Notes under the pieces: generated by a model | Database searches by the model: none | What the model saw: the letters and a program-made list of their open reading frames with translations, nothing else | What the model was told of the DNA's origin: nothing | In this document: piece by piece, positions 1-12,888 of the stretch | Numbering within the stretch: the stretch's first letter is position 1 | Layout: each line of letters begins with the position of its first letter | Source of the DNA: Tomocerus qinae | Lineage: Eukaryota > Arthropoda > Collembola > Entomobryomorpha > Tomoceridae | Direction: 5' to 3' | DNA: 64,000 nucleotides | Assembly: GCA_020055645.1 (NCBI GenBank) | Contig: CM034549.1 | Span: forward strand, 29,347,930 to 29,411,929 | Made by a program: the position numbers and the translations under genes

Positions 1-3000
1 TCAGGTACTATGTGTGTGAACTGATTTCTGTTTGTTTTTGCAGTACTAACATTTATTAAGGATGCCCTACCCTTAAGAATAATAATGTAAACTAATGGGA
101 AAAATATGTAAAGATCCGTCATAAAAGATTTGGGGGGGAAGTTGTGATCTGTGCGAGAGTAGTCTACAGAATGATGACTTCGAGTAGTCGTTTCTTTCTT
201 TCGTTCCGTACTCAATTGACAGAGTTGAAAAGGAAGACAGGCAGGACAGGAGCCAGGGCCATTAGTCTTGCTTTTCTCTAAGCACATTATATTATTACTT
301 GCTCCTTGTACATAATAACTATAATGTATGTCTGAGTGCACTAGCTATAGATGTTTCTTCCTCTCCATACAAAATAAAGTACAAGTAGTACGTACAAATG
401 TCTAGTTTATAAGAAAAGTGTCTACAAACAAGTGTACTTACTACTCGACTGCACTACTCTCTATCTACTACACACTTAAAGATGCTGTGCGTGAAAAGTA
501 GACTAGAGGAATTCGTAAAATATCTAATGTGATGCACGTAGAGTGTGGTTTTACTTTGAAGTGCTATCTCCCAGAGTGCAGACTACTGCTAATAACATGT
601 AAATCTATAAAGAACCCCAATTACAGAAGAGGAGACATATATCTATAATATGTATCCATGTGGAAAAAAGTTAACTGAAAGGAATTCCTCTGGGTCTTGT
701 CTTGCTAGTGAATGACAGAGTGCCAATTCTAATTCAAGGAATAGAAAACTCACAACACATCAGCAATCAGCCAAACTTTTTTCCTCCGTTCTCTTTCATA
801 AGGTTCAGACAAGAGATTACTACTGAACTGACTTGATTTGACTTCACATACAATTACACATTAAAGTGAGTGGACACAGTTAGATTTGATAATTCGTTGA
901 ACTTAAAAAACTTGTAGGCTAAAAGGCTAACTAATCTAACTTAATTACATTGATTAGTCACTGTCACTCCGTGAATTATTGTACTACTTTCAGATAAACA
1001 TTTCAGTTCTCCGTATTGTGTATTAATATACACAGGGTTCAGTGATACCACTATTTATGTAGTCCGTAGTAATATATCCTTGCAGGAGCAGTAGCACAAA
1101 AACAAGGAGCCCTACTCATACGAACGCGAATTGTCTCACTTATTTTATTGCTCACTACTACTACTACTTAACTATTAAGACTGATACACACACATAGATT
1201 GACACAGCTGCAGATGCGAATTCGTATCGTAGCGTGAGTTCTCTCATGACGCAATGGATTGTAGCTAGCTCACATAATTTTAAGAACCCAGTAATGACTC
1301 ACAGTCGGTTTGTCCTATTCGCCCATACCTACTTACAACAATAGACGGACAAAACATTATCAAGTATGGAAGAATACCGCGTGTACATGCACAATGTTGA
1401 TTACACATAATTCAATGCTAGTGAGATATACCTGCTGTCTTAATTCCCTACCTAGCATAACATAGCATGTTCAAGTAAACGGTCAAGCATGCAGTTACAG
1501 ACGATTAAGGCAACGTATATTTATATAGTGTACATGAGAGGTATTACAATAAAGAAGAACTAACAAGTAACCTTCTGGTGTAAACTTGTAGTAAATGGTA
1601 TATTAGAGAAGTGAAGAGACCACAAATACAACATTCAAATGTACTTTACATTGTTGTGTGCATTTGAATATAGATATGGATGCATGCAGAACAGTGCAAT
1701 GGAAAACAAAAAAATCTGGCAAAGTAAAATGAGGGTGAGAGAGAAAGAGGAGAGAGAGGGTAGCTTTGGGACCGAGAGGAGCTTGATTCACTTGTTGAAT
1801 TTCATTGGGTATCTTTTGCCATTGCACTGCAGTCCCTGCTACGTGGACTATGTAAAATGTGAGTCTATCCTTATTGCTTCAGTTGCTAGCATCCATGCTA
1901 TGGCTATGAATGGCTCCAAGTTGCCCTCTCTTATGCATGTTGCTCACAATGTATCTTCAGGTATATTTATCAAGTATTTATATATATACGAGGTAAATAA
2001 TAAGTCTTTCCTTGACTTCACTTCAGGGAGAAACTCCACCATGCAGCAAACAAACTCGAGGCAACCTGACTAGACAATGATCATGGTATTTTGCTTGTTT
2101 GCCTCTACTTGTCCATGTGACTTCTTTACTCCTCTGTAAACATCAACAACAATGACGTCTTGCTTCTTCTTACACTCCCTGCACAATCATAATTATCCTC
2201 TGCGCAAAAAGACTACTTTTTTGGAATTCTATCAATCAAATTAATGTATGAAGCATTGCATCGTAGTAAATAATGTCTATAAGTCGATTTGTATGTACAA
2301 TCCCAGAAGAACAGGCATTCATTTGCTGATATAAAAATGGTAAATAAATATGTACCCCGTTTCATATCATACTCGGAAGAGATACCCAAAGCAAATATTT
2401 ACCAAGCACACTAACTCAGTGATACAATTTTTAAGACGGTACTACTTACATGTATGTACAAGGTTTTATTCATTCAATGTATGTAAACGGTAATGGTAAA
2501 TGTCTATAAGTTAGTCAAACTTCCAGGGCAAAGTACAAACACCAAGTATCAGCTATAAATAATGTTATTGTTATCTGCCTGCGACGAATGCTCATTCCTA
2601 AAGGCTTAAATTTCATTTCTCAGCATGCAGCAGGGACATTTCAAAGAAAGTCGATTCTACTAAAATATGTAGCTCTGCTCCACTACGTACTATTTAGGTA
2701 ATTATAATCCTGAAATATGCTGCAGCACAGCAGATGTGTTCAATATTCAAGTTTAATACTCAGGAACCTACTATACCCATACTGCGATGTGATCCGCTTT
2801 AGTTCTACTTTTCCTTGTTGGTTTATACAAAATGTGTATATACCCGGATCGTTTCCATTTATGCAAGGGAACGACCATTATGGATATTAGTATGTGGGCA
2901 CTAATGTGATGATAGATAACAATGGCGAAGCAGAGACATAAAATTCTATCCGTATAATTACATAAGGAGATTAGATTACATTTTAAAGATATACTGTTAA

Positions 3001-6000
3001 GTGAAATAGGTATTAGGTACTACTGGAGTACATAATCATAATTATTGCATAATTATGTAGGTACTTATACGTAGATTTACCATGTAATTTCATTATACTA
3101 GTTTTCTATAAAATATGTTATCTGTCTAATCATATGTAATTAATACAGAAGCTACCTTAATGAAAATACTGAAGGACAGGTAGACAGAAAGCCCATTATT
3201 AATGTAGTTATCAAGGAGCCAGCCAGGGAGCTACCAAAAAATGAAGCAAAATATTTCAACCATTAGATTATTACGGTACTCTTTCCCACAACATTTTAAT
3301 TGCTTCTTTTGTACATAAAAACAACATTGTACAAAGTACATGCAAGCAATAACAATTTACAGTACCAATACGCACAGATATTCATACTCCACACTCTGTT
3401 AACTGTCTCGCCTGACTTGAGACAAATAGGGTGTAGGAATGATTTTACTGCTAGCAAAATGCAGAGGGGAAGAAATTCCTGCAGATAAGGTCATAAAAAG
3501 TAGAAGAAAGCTTAAAAAAGGAGAAGGATGACATAATGCAGACTAACAATTAATAGGAGCTTAGCCTACTCTCGTGAAATGAATCCAGCCATGGAGTTGA
3601 GATCATCTCTCCGTCGTCATCTGGCTGGAAAAGGACTTTGAGAGAGAGAGCTAATAAACAAAACACAAACCTGATCTTTTTAACTTGATACGTAGATAAT
3701 GAATTGAAAAAATGATATTAAAACAATTTGTCTTTTTCCTTGAATGCATTTGGTGGGTACGCATGACAATTCGTTGTAAGTAAAGGAAAAGAAGATTCAT
3801 GTGGTCGCCAAAAGAATGGTTTCAGCTATTTAACTAACTTGGGGACCTTACCTAAATAAGTTTAGCATCTGCATGTGAGATCTTTGTCAGATGTATTCAG
3901 ATAAGGTACGACGAACGTGACCAATAAGGAAACAGAGCATAATATATCTTGGGAAACTGTCTCTTTGGACTTAAGGAATCTTTTATGAGACTCCTTCATA
4001 TACTTACTTACTTATGGGATGAATAGGCTGAGGAAGTTGAGTCAAGAGCAGGGACTATTGCTGATCACAGATTGGCCGATTCTGGTTCAGTTCAGTTTAG
4101 AGATTCTCTAATGCAATTGAATGCAGAATGTACTCTGTAACATGATAAGGAAATATCTAATGCCAAGCCACGCTACGCCACATGAATCACGACGATTAAT
4201 TTAAGGTCTTCTTTCTTGCCTTCATTTTTACTTTATGCATCTGCTATCTCGGCAATAAATCCATTTTATTATTGTACTCAGAAGTTACTTACTAATAGTC
4301 TCGTTATGTCATACTCGCATACATTAAAAACAACGTTTATAATTCCCTGCACTCTAAACCGTAGACGTCTAGTAATTAACTTCTTTTTTAAACTATTGCA
4401 TAATAACTTACAAAACTTGCCACAACACTTACATGGCTACTTTCATATAAACATTCTAGCAATAATAGTAAAAAGAATAATAAAAAACTTTTATTACGTC
4501 TAAAAATATGTACAAACTGTTAGGCCACAAGGATATAATTATTTTGTATCAATCTCTATTGTAAGATGTAGTAAGATGTAGGATATAGGATACTTGATTT
4601 ATTACATTTTGTGTAGAGCACTGGCATAACTTCTTTCTAATAGCTTCGCTCCTTACATATTCTAAAGAATCATTTCATTTGACCTAAATCTGATTACTAC
4701 TTTGGTTGTAGTAAATCAAGAAATCAAGTATTAATTATAAGATCAAGATCCAGTCAACTCCTCTAACTTTACATTCTTTCATAGATTAGATTTAGTAATC
4801 TAAAGTAGCGCAGTCGTAAAGTTTTGTGCAATATAATAATAACAAGAGTCATATAATAATAATATGCTAGTGACTTTATCTGTAACTGCCAGTGAACTGT
4901 GAGTAGTTAGTGAGCTGAACTCTAGCCTGAATAAAGATGAGATTATCCAAAAATGGCCTGTCAAATCAAAGGATGAAGTAAATCTTCCGAAATAAATCGT
5001 TTCATGTTGTGGAGGTGCGCAGCGTAGATTTATAATACCGACAGCACAGGGTTATCACAATTTAAACATACATCCCAGATGAGAGACCACGCAAGAAAAG
5101 CATAGCAAATTAGCAAAGACGCCGAAATCCAAGCCAAGAAGACAGAAACATTCTATTTATTTCCACACAGCACGGATCATTGATGCTGCAATGCGTTTAC
5201 AACTTAACCAGACCTCCTCTCCTCGTGTCGAAAATTGATTTTCCTTGTACTCTACTTACCAACAGACTTATCAGGGCATACTTACTTTGTTTTTACATCT
5301 ATTACATGTAGCATTTACTTATTTACTCATCGTCGAGTTTGACTTTGTGAGAACAACTTTTTAGCATACACTAAAATTGATAACTCGATAACAGCTTGTT
5401 TGTAAACTCATTACATGTATAAATATGAATTCTGATATTAATGTTCACATACACCTGTGGAGAATTTTATGTAGACATCGTATGTAGGTGCGCCGTAAAA
5501 TTAGATTAGAATACTATTGGGATTAGGTAAAGATTAATTTGATTTAACTATAAAAGACACATGCATCCAAAGAATTTACTCTAATTTTAAATTTCATCAC
5601 GATAACGTGCAGGGCAAGTGCCATTTTTTGTATGCTGATAAAATATTAAATGAACACTATGCAAGCAAATGATCTCACAATCAAGATGTGAATAGTAAAC
5701 ATTTTCATATTTTATTAATTCAAACTTTATAGTCTAAGTGACTTTTTCTTCCCTTGACAAAAACTATCTTTTAATAGTTTCACTTAAAGCACTAACTTAA
5801 CAATAGTAAGATGAAATAATATTTTATAGACACTAGTAATAATTTGATGCGCCGAGATGAATTTCAGGAGCATAAGTTTTTAAAAAAAGTAGTTTAGTAT
5901 AATCAAATAGCTACTGCATGTATAGCCAATAACTTTTTACATTGGATGCGTGAGAATGACCTGGGGTTATGACACTAAATTCTTTAGTGATGATCTCCGT

Positions 6001-6180
6001 GTAAACATCAATAGGTACGTCAAATTCTGACAGATCAGAAAGAGAATATTTTCTATATTGAAGGCGTTTTGTTGTGTTGTGATGATGAATCTGGTGTGTA
6101 GTGTTGACTATTTGCTCTGTATTGAGGTTTATTCGTTTTCAAAGAGGAAGGATGTTTTAAACTCAGGCTATCCGTTACAA
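1..6180. other. Intergenic or intronic, no gene recognised
   Basis: AT-rich sequence with only short open frames; none reads like a known protein or shows a run of conserved residues. An acceptor-like polypyrimidine stretch ending in AG near position 43, followed by a short frame that stops within about 50 bases, could be the last exon of a gene entering from the left, but this is too short to call. No inverted repeat, tandem array or RNA gene was recognised. Confidence 0.5.
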
Positions 6181-6332
6181 TCACTGGGTATTTTCACTTC
6201 GCGCTTGGGAATTATCATAGTTTTGATTTTCATTGCGATCGTTACGATCATTACGATCATTACGATCGTTTCGATCATTGCGATCGTTGCGATTTTGATA
6301 ACCTCGATTTTGATAATTTTTCTTCTGGTATC
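6181..6332 (-). CDS. Probable alternative last exon of eIF3c (Asn-Asp-Arg repeats)
   Basis: On the minus strand a consensus acceptor (…TTTAG) at 6333-6337 is followed by 152 nt open to a TGA at 6181-6183. Spliced to a GT donor at 6799/6798 inside the terminal eIF3c exon (phase 1 to phase 1), it replaces the last few residues with a 50-residue tail: Gly-Tyr-Gln-Lys-rich, then six or seven Asn-Asp-Arg triplets, then an Asn/Gln-rich end. Vertebrate eIF3c also ends in a Tyr/Gly/Arg/Gln-rich tail, so this may be the main rather than a minor form (about 940 aa in total). The donor is weak, so the splice is inferred from phase and composition only. The hydrophobic plus-strand frame over the same bases is its shadow. 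Confidence 0.5.
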
Positions 6333-6382
6333 CTAAATTCCGCCAATTAAATAACGGTAATAAAATACATTAGGTTAGTAAC

Positions 6383-6388
6383 TTTATT
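6383..6388 (-). promoter_or_regulatory. Candidate poly(A) signal for the short eIF3c form
   Basis: AATAAA on the minus strand about 390 nt beyond the TGA at 6780-6782 and upstream of the alternative last exon. Use of this site would give the shorter C-terminus; skipping it would allow splicing to the exon at 6181-6332. Confidence 0.35.
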
Positions 6389-6779
6389 AATCATGATCAC
6401 ATATAGAAATAATAATATAGTAAATGAGCTATGTGCAAGAAGGCATTGTTCAACTAAACCAGCATAAAGTGGATACAAAGCGAGTAAACAGTTCGTCATA
6501 AGTCAATTCACCAAGTTTACTTCTGTTTACACAAGGATGCTAGCATGAAATGAGAATAATAATAATAAATAAATAATAATAGCATTTACATATGTAATGT
6601 ACCAAAGTATTACGTACTATAAGCTAATTGCCAAATGCAGTACAGAAATCATACACCTAAGTAATTTAATTCAAGTGAGCTTAGTGATAGAACCAAAAAC
6701 CGACCAACACGGGAGGATAAAATAGGCTATTCATAGCAGCATGCTAGATGGATTGCATTGTGCATTCACTAAATAAAAA

Positions 6780-9700
6780 TCATTTTTGGTAATAATCACC
6801 GCCAGACTGTCCCTGTTGATTTTGGTTCTGGTTTCGTCTGTTCTTCCAATCTGGTCTATTGAACTGACGTCCTTTTCCACCAGGCCCTAATGTTCCAGGA
6901 CCTCCTTGGATCTTGGTTTCAAAGTTTCTGTCACTTGTTTCACGGAGAATGTTCACCTAAAGTAAAGAAATCTTTATTTACACCTAATCGTAACAAAAAC
7001 TCTTCATACAGAAGCTCAGACGCTACAGACATAAATCTCCTATTCTATTCACGGAAGTAAATATTTGAATTATCTGTGGATTTACCTTATCTGATAACTG
7101 GAGGAGCATTGATTGAAGGCGGCTGGGTTCTGTTCTATGAAGAACGACTGTTTTGCTAGGTTCGTCCATGGAAGCCTGGGAAATACAAACAAACTTAAAA
7201 TCTTCGAAAGATCTTGTACGTTTGATCTTTGATGGTTAAACCCAATTAAATTGTTTAAATGATTTACTATATTATAGCGTTTAAAAAAGTACCATAAGCT
7301 CCTGGTTGATAATCATTTTTGCCACAACTGAGTGAACTTGTCTATATTCCATCCCATACATTTCTGCTAATCTTGGCAATGAGATTGAGTCATAAACATT
7401 TGAGTACGTAAACAAATACGTCCGCAGACTCTCTTCACTTATTTTCCTCTTAAGCATTTCTTTCACTCCGAATCTATAATTAAAATTACAGTTAGTTAGC
7501 ATAAACAGTATAAATAGTTTTCTCATATATTTTTTCAGCATAAAATAAGTCAGGCACTTACTTTTTCTCATTTTGGGTGTACTCGTAAATAGCGAAGTAA
7601 TGCCACACTTTTCGATCCATCTTTTCATTAACCAAAGAATTGTAACACTTTTGCCAGTCTCCTTTCTTCATTGCTCTTGCAGCTGCTACGACATGCTCTC
7701 TCATTGATTCAGCAGGACCCGTTAAGCTTTGTTTCTCCAAAGTTCGCAGTTGATGGTAAAACGTTTTAGAAATGGGTCTTCTTTTAGCATCGAATTCATG
7801 TTCGGCGATGTAAGGGACTTCCATCAACATTGCGGATGCCAGATAGACGCATTCAATGACATCTAAATTTAATTGCATATGGAAGGGTACCTAAACACCA
7901 AAAAATATAAGAGTAAATTAATTTGTTCTTCCTAGTCTCATTTAATCATTTTTATTTTTGACATTACTTGTCGACTTCTTTCAATCTTTTCTTGTTCTGG
8001 GGATCTGTCATGCCGATGCTGAGGCATCAGACCTTGAGCCAACAATTCTTTCACACGACCACTCATCATTAAATCAGCAAGGGCATTATGAGCTTCAAGA
8101 ATTGATTCGTGACGGAATGCACAAATGCCCAACTGGACCATTGCACGATTGTACATAATCTAAATGCAAATAAATGAAAAACATTAAAGAACAATGGATA
8201 CATCAGGATAAATTGCTAAAGATAAATGCTATTATGTTAAAATTGAAATGTGAACTTTTTTTGCAGCGGATTATCGCATTTTTAGCCATAATCCGGGATC
8301 GTAAAGATCAAATTTACTATTGCACCCTTTTCTTTACCACCAACCTTGAAATAATTGGCAATACTGCGTAAGTGCATGTAATAAGAAAAATAATAACGAA
8401 ATAAGAAAATTTATTATAATTACTTGAGTAGGAGGATCTGAGTGATGAATAACTTCCTGAAGATGTGACATTAATAGCAAGTCCCGGGCTTCGAACCAAT
8501 TGTCATGCATTGCATGATGGTAGATGTGACACAATATTGCTCTTGTCCGCAGTCGATCCGTTGTATCTTTAACGTACACAAAACCGGCAAGACGTTGCAA
8601 TTCATCAACACTCGTCTCTCCCTTATACTCTCCCTATATTAAGTTTGGCATTAGATTATGAATACGATGGTTCTCTAGATAACTACCTAAGTAGAATCAA
8701 CTATAACTGATATTTACAATTTTAAGTAACGTTAAAAATGTAAGCTTATCTAAAGAGGATTTTTGAATCTATTTCAACAATCCAGTAGATAAATAATGCT
8801 AAATTTACTATTGCACTCTTTTCTTTACCACCAACCTTGAAATAATTGGCGATACTGCATAAGTGCATAATTTTACAAAACAAGACGAATATGATTAGTA
8901 TAAAGTCAGAAAATTACCCTTTTCTTTTTTAAAACACGAACGTCAAACTTGTAATACATGTGTTCAATCTTTTTAAAATACGCCCGACACATAATGCCCT
9001 TATCTTCAGCTAAGTGTGTACTTTCTAAATAGGAGATCAGACGATCCAACATGTCACATATTTTTTTCTCATCTTGAACTCTTTCAACATATTCAAATGA
9101 GTGCGAATCCAGTTCCTATTCAAAATAACAAAAAGTTACAAACAGTGACCCATAATGTAATGCTAAGTTTAGAATTTAATCTATACCTTTAAGACTTTCA
9201 AAAATTCTTCATCTAATCTCTCGAAAATAGTCATTAGACAACCTCTGACTCGGTACGGTGTCTTTTCCAATTCTTCGCCGTCTTCTGCAACATCTTCATC
9301 AATCTAGAACAATTAACAAAATTAAATGTAATTCAATTCAAATTCACTTCCAAAATATACCAGTAATTGCTTCCGATTTAATCAACCTTGGAGGGAAAGA
9401 TGGAAAGTTATCTGATTACATACCTTTAAAGTGTCTTTGGAAGTCGTAGCGATCCCGAGCATTTCATTAACCTTTTCTATCAATTTAATCCAATACTGAA
9501 CCTTTTGTATTTCGTGAACTTTCAAACTGTAATCAAAGATAGCGGCGACGAGAGAAAAGCCGATTTTAACTTGCACCGCAGGTCCCAAGTTGTGAGAATT
9601 AGCTATAGCTTCAAGTTCCACGAGTAATTCAATTTGTTCACGTCTATCAGTTCCCTGCAAAATGCAATTCATTATTTTTCAATGAACGTAGCAATATTAT

Positions 9701-11114
9701 AAATGCTGACATTTGAAGTATTAATTGAAAAGCCAGAACAACAATAAAAATGAGACATCATACTTTCTTTCCTCTGACTGCAGTTATTTCAGATAGCTTC
9801 TTGATCACTACAGGTGCATTGATTTCTTGGTCTTTCTGGAACATCTTTGGGCGCTCAGCTTGTGCTCCTCCTTTAACGGTTTCCCACTCCCCACCCAGTT
9901 CATCCCCATCATCTTCCTCTTCCCTTTTCTTTGTTTTCGCAGCAGACTTATTACGGTCTTTTTTCTTCTTCTTCTTTTCTTCATCGTCTTTATCCGTAGC
10001 TTTCTTTAAAAACTTTTCTCTGAGACTTGTATAATCTCCTTCATCTGACGAACTTGATGTTTCTGAACTAGAGGAACCCCAATACGAATCATCTGAATCT
10101 TCATCTCTAGCCCCACCATCCTCCTATTAATTGGGCACAGATATTAAATATAATTAAACAACAAACGACATTTGATCAGAAGTTTGGATAAATTAAACTA
10201 CCTTCAAAAATTTTTTTGATTCTGATTCCTTTTTAGATGGCTTTTTCTCTTCTGGCTCACTCTCGCTTTCGCTGCCTTTATCTTCTAATTCCTTTTCTTC
10301 GTCAGCCTCGTCCTCCTCCAATAACTCAGCGTTCTCTCGGAATTTGGCAAGATCTTCATCAAAATCTTTGTTATACTTTCTCAACTTTTGTCGTAATGGA
10401 CCTAAGCTTTTAGAGTTGTTTTTGGACATGTTCTTTTTGTTCTCCCATTGCTGATTAACAAAAGCCTCCAGTTGTGCAAGCGCCCGAAGATAGAATTGGG
10501 GAGTGACTCCTTTCTCCTCTTTTAAAATTATAGGCAAGGCTTTTTGATGGGCTTTAGTCAAATCTTCGAAACCTATTAAGCAGAAAAACAATAATTAATT
10601 AATAACTGTAGGTTAATGACAATTTGAAACGGAAATTATAATGCTACATAAGCTTAGAAATAACATACAATCAAGCAGATTGGACATATCAAAATTTTTT
10701 CTAAAATTGCGTATTTTTCGGATTAGGGTTAAGATTTCTTCATAACGCTTCTCCTTAGCAGAACGAACAATTCGCTTCCCACTTTCTTCTTCATCGTCAC
10801 TAAGCTGTAATTTGAATAATCAATAATTAGAAACCCTTTAGTTTAAAAAATTAAGTATGACGGAAACCAGACATTTCCCTCACTTTCATTGATTGAATGT
10901 ACTTACTAATGACTAATATTTACCTAATGTTACGCTAATTTAATATCCGAAATATGTAAAATACTGAAAGACAGTCTTTTAATCGATAATAAATAAAATA
11001 AAATTTTGAACTCACATATACGGTAGCCTGCACTGTAGGTTTAACGATAGGGGTTTCATCTTCAGAAGAGGATTCGGACTCAGAATCCGACCCTTTAGCG
11101 TAAAAACGACTCAT
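6780..11114 (-). CDS. eIF3c: Eukaryotic translation initiation factor 3 subunit C
   Basis: Core subunit of the cytoplasmic eIF3 complex that recruits the 40S subunit to mRNA. Thirteen exons join in frame: 11016-11114, 10669-10804, 10202-10572, 9764-10123, 9424-9654, 9187-9303, 8918-9115, 8424-8633, 7968-8159, 7562-7890, 7293-7473, 7086-7175, 6780-6956, giving 896 aa (animal orthologues are about 910). The N-terminus begins [14 protein letters not shown] and is acidic and Ser-rich, as in the family. A charged Lys/Asp/Glu stretch lies in exons 3-4, the conserved helical eIF3c core follows, and a PCI-type region lies in exons 10-12 (the VVLHRTEP motif and its flanks match the family). The first ATG of the conserved N-terminus at 11114 is the start. 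Introns 7 and 8 each carry an H/ACA snoRNA. Recognition is by eye; the identification is secure. Confidence 0.95.
8246..8376 (-). ncRNA. H/ACA box snoRNA (copy 1) in eIF3c intron 8
   Basis: About 131 nt in the sense strand of the intron 8160-8423. It has the hairpin-hinge-hairpin-tail layout. The 5' hairpin (8321-8376) has outer stem UGCAC/GUGCA and inner stem GCCAA/UUGGU separated by an internal loop. The hinge AUAGUA (8315-8320) fits the H box ANANNA. The 3' hairpin (8252-8314) contains a perfect 8-bp stem CGGAUUAU/AUAAUCCG. An ACA at 8249-8251 lies three bases from the inferred end. This class guides pseudouridylation of rRNA or snRNA with dyskerin; the target is not identified. The 5' half is nearly identical to the copy in the neighbouring intron. 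Confidence 0.8.
8736..8867 (-). ncRNA. H/ACA box snoRNA (copy 2) in eIF3c intron 7
   Basis: About 132 nt in the intron 8634-8917. The 5' hairpin (8812-8867) differs from copy 1 at only three of about 65 positions, counted together with the hinge. H box AUAGUA is at 8806-8811. The 3' hairpin (8742-8805) is different in sequence from copy 1 but also folds: outer stem UUAUCUA/UAGAUAA, inner stem GGAUU/AAUCC with a UUGAA/UUCAA extension. ACA lies at 8739-8741, three bases from the end. The two genes look like paralogues that share the guide pocket of the first hairpin and have diverged in the second. Adjacent-intron duplication in a translation gene is typical of snoRNA hosts. Confidence 0.8.
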
Positions 11115-11566
11115 TTTAAATACAATTCACTTTTACAGTTTGAAATACTTTAAAAACCAAAAAACCTGGACAATCTGTCAGCAGCGGTATTGCTGAGCTG
11201 AAATATCAAACTGTGCGGTGTGCGTGCGATAAATACAAACTATTCCGGCTGTCTTTCCCAATGACGGCAAGGCGTGCTACGCCAACGATGAGAATGGTAC
11301 TCAACGCTAGTTTTCATCGAACCCAGAAGGTAGCATTTACGGCTACGGCCACTAAGAGATTCCAGCATTATTAAATCTGCAGCGCCAAAATTCTAATAAT
11401 CGTGAAACAATAACATCGGCATTCAGCCATCAGCACCAGCAGCCAAAAGAGAATAGTTTTTATTTCGAAGGAAATACCCAATTAATTTCAGTCCAGTTTC
11501 CAGCAACCAGCTACTCAAAAATTGTCATTATCGTAGTCTACACTCTACACCACGTAAACTTCAAAA
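11115..11566. promoter_or_regulatory. Shared upstream region of eIF3c and SF3B6 (divergent)
   Basis: 452 bp between two divergently transcribed housekeeping genes, noticeably less AT-rich than the flanking intergenic DNA. No TATA box was recognised near either start. It probably acts as a bidirectional promoter; this is inferred from layout only. Confidence 0.5.
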
Positions 11567-12292
11567 ATGGCTATGGGAGCACAGAGACGAGCAAACGTAA
11601 GTCCGAGATTTTGGTTTAATCTTGAATGTTTAATTTAAAAAAACAAGTCGTTAAATATATCGTTACAACAAAGTTATTATTATTAATTAACCATGTTTAT
11701 GTCTAATAAAATAATTTCTGAATTAGGTGCGTTTGCCTCCTGAAGTAAACCGAGTACTCTACATTCGTAATTTGCCCTACAAAATCACTGCTGAGGAAAT
11801 GTATGATATATTTGGGAAATACGGCGCTTTGAGACAGATTCGTGTGTAAGTAAAATATATTATAAATAGTTATTATTTATATTCATTTATATTGCATATT
11901 GAAACTCTCGTAATTGTGCATCTTAAAAATCTCAATCGTAATTTCAAATGTTTAACGGCAGATTCCTATTAATATGCTAGTGATCAACTATTCATGATCA
12001 TGTCCAATCTATTTATATATATTTAATCGTTTATTTTGTGATATTATTATATTTCAGTGGAAACACGCCAGAAACAAAAGGAACAGCTTTTGTCGTTTAC
12101 GAAGATATTTTTGACGCAAAAAATGCTTGTGATCATCTCTCTGGATTCAATGTTTGTAATAGGTATCTGGTGGTCCTGTATTATCAAGCTACAAAAGCCT
12201 TCAAAAAATTGGATGCTGAGAAAAAATTAGAGGAGATAGAAAAAATGAAAGCTAAATATGGGTTAAGTACGCCGGAGCAAAATCAACAATAA
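11567..12292 (+). CDS. SF3B6: Splicing factor 3B subunit 6 (p14)
   Basis: Component of SF3b in the U2 snRNP that contacts the branch-point adenosine in the nucleus. Three exons: 11567-11596, 11727-11845 and 12058-12292, joined in frame to 127 aa (human 125). A single RRM fills residues about 17-95. RNP2-like VLYIRNLPY follows the start, then the [22 protein letters not shown] block, and [12 protein letters not shown] with RNP1-like residues. The C-terminus has the Lys/Glu helix of the family. Near-identity to metazoan p14 makes this very secure. AATAAA overlaps the stop codon and another lies near 12500. Confidence 0.97.
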
Positions 12293-12888
12293 AAATCGTC
12301 ATTTTTCTATTATTTTTTAATTAAAATGAATAATATGAATTGTTTGTCTATAATCTGATCCAATCAGTGTGTCAGGTTTGTATGTATGTAATATTTCCTT
12401 TGTAATAATATATATATCAATTTCTTTTAAAAAAAGCACACATTAAAGCATGTAATGATTTTAATTTTGTACATAGAATTGGAAAGGGATCATGATTACA
12501 AAAATAAAATATTATAATATTAGCCTTATATTATAATGTTTCATAATAACATCCATACTATAACTGTATTGTAAACTGTATCGGTAATACTCGGTACATA
12601 GCTTCCTTCGGTATTACCTTTTACTATAATAAACTCGACCATTAGGGTATTACTAGGCTGCCAGCATTGTGGGACTAAAGTTTGAAAAGTAGCTATCCAT
12701 TAAATATTTGCAGAATTAGAATTATTAGTCAACTCTAAATAAATTCAGTGTCAACATTTTTTGGTTAACTTTGAAACAAGCTAAATATTAACCCAGAGTG
12801 TAGTTCATTGTTTTTTGTAATATGCATTGCATAAACGCTTCCTTGGTCATTTTGCATTTGGGGTCACCCTACATGTCTATATATATTA
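12293..12888. other. 3' flank of SF3B6, nothing further recognised
   Basis: AT-rich 3' UTR and intergenic sequence with TA dinucleotide runs. No reading frame, RNA gene or repeat was recognised apart from possible poly(A) signals near 12500. Confidence 0.4.

Noticed and set aside
1-60. Acceptor-like sequence and short frame at the left edge
   Set aside because: Could be a last exon from a gene outside the window, but about 50 bases with no recognisable residues cannot support a call.
1639-2073. 144-codon open frame
   Set aside because: No recognisable family, no pattern of conserved residues, AT-rich surroundings and an overlapping frame on the other strand; treated as chance.
6058-6336. 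Plus-strand frame with a long run of hydrophobic residues, like a membrane protein
   Set aside because: It is the reverse of the Asn-Asp-Arg repeat exon of eIF3c; the hydrophobicity comes from the complement of the 9-bp repeat, and there is no other support.
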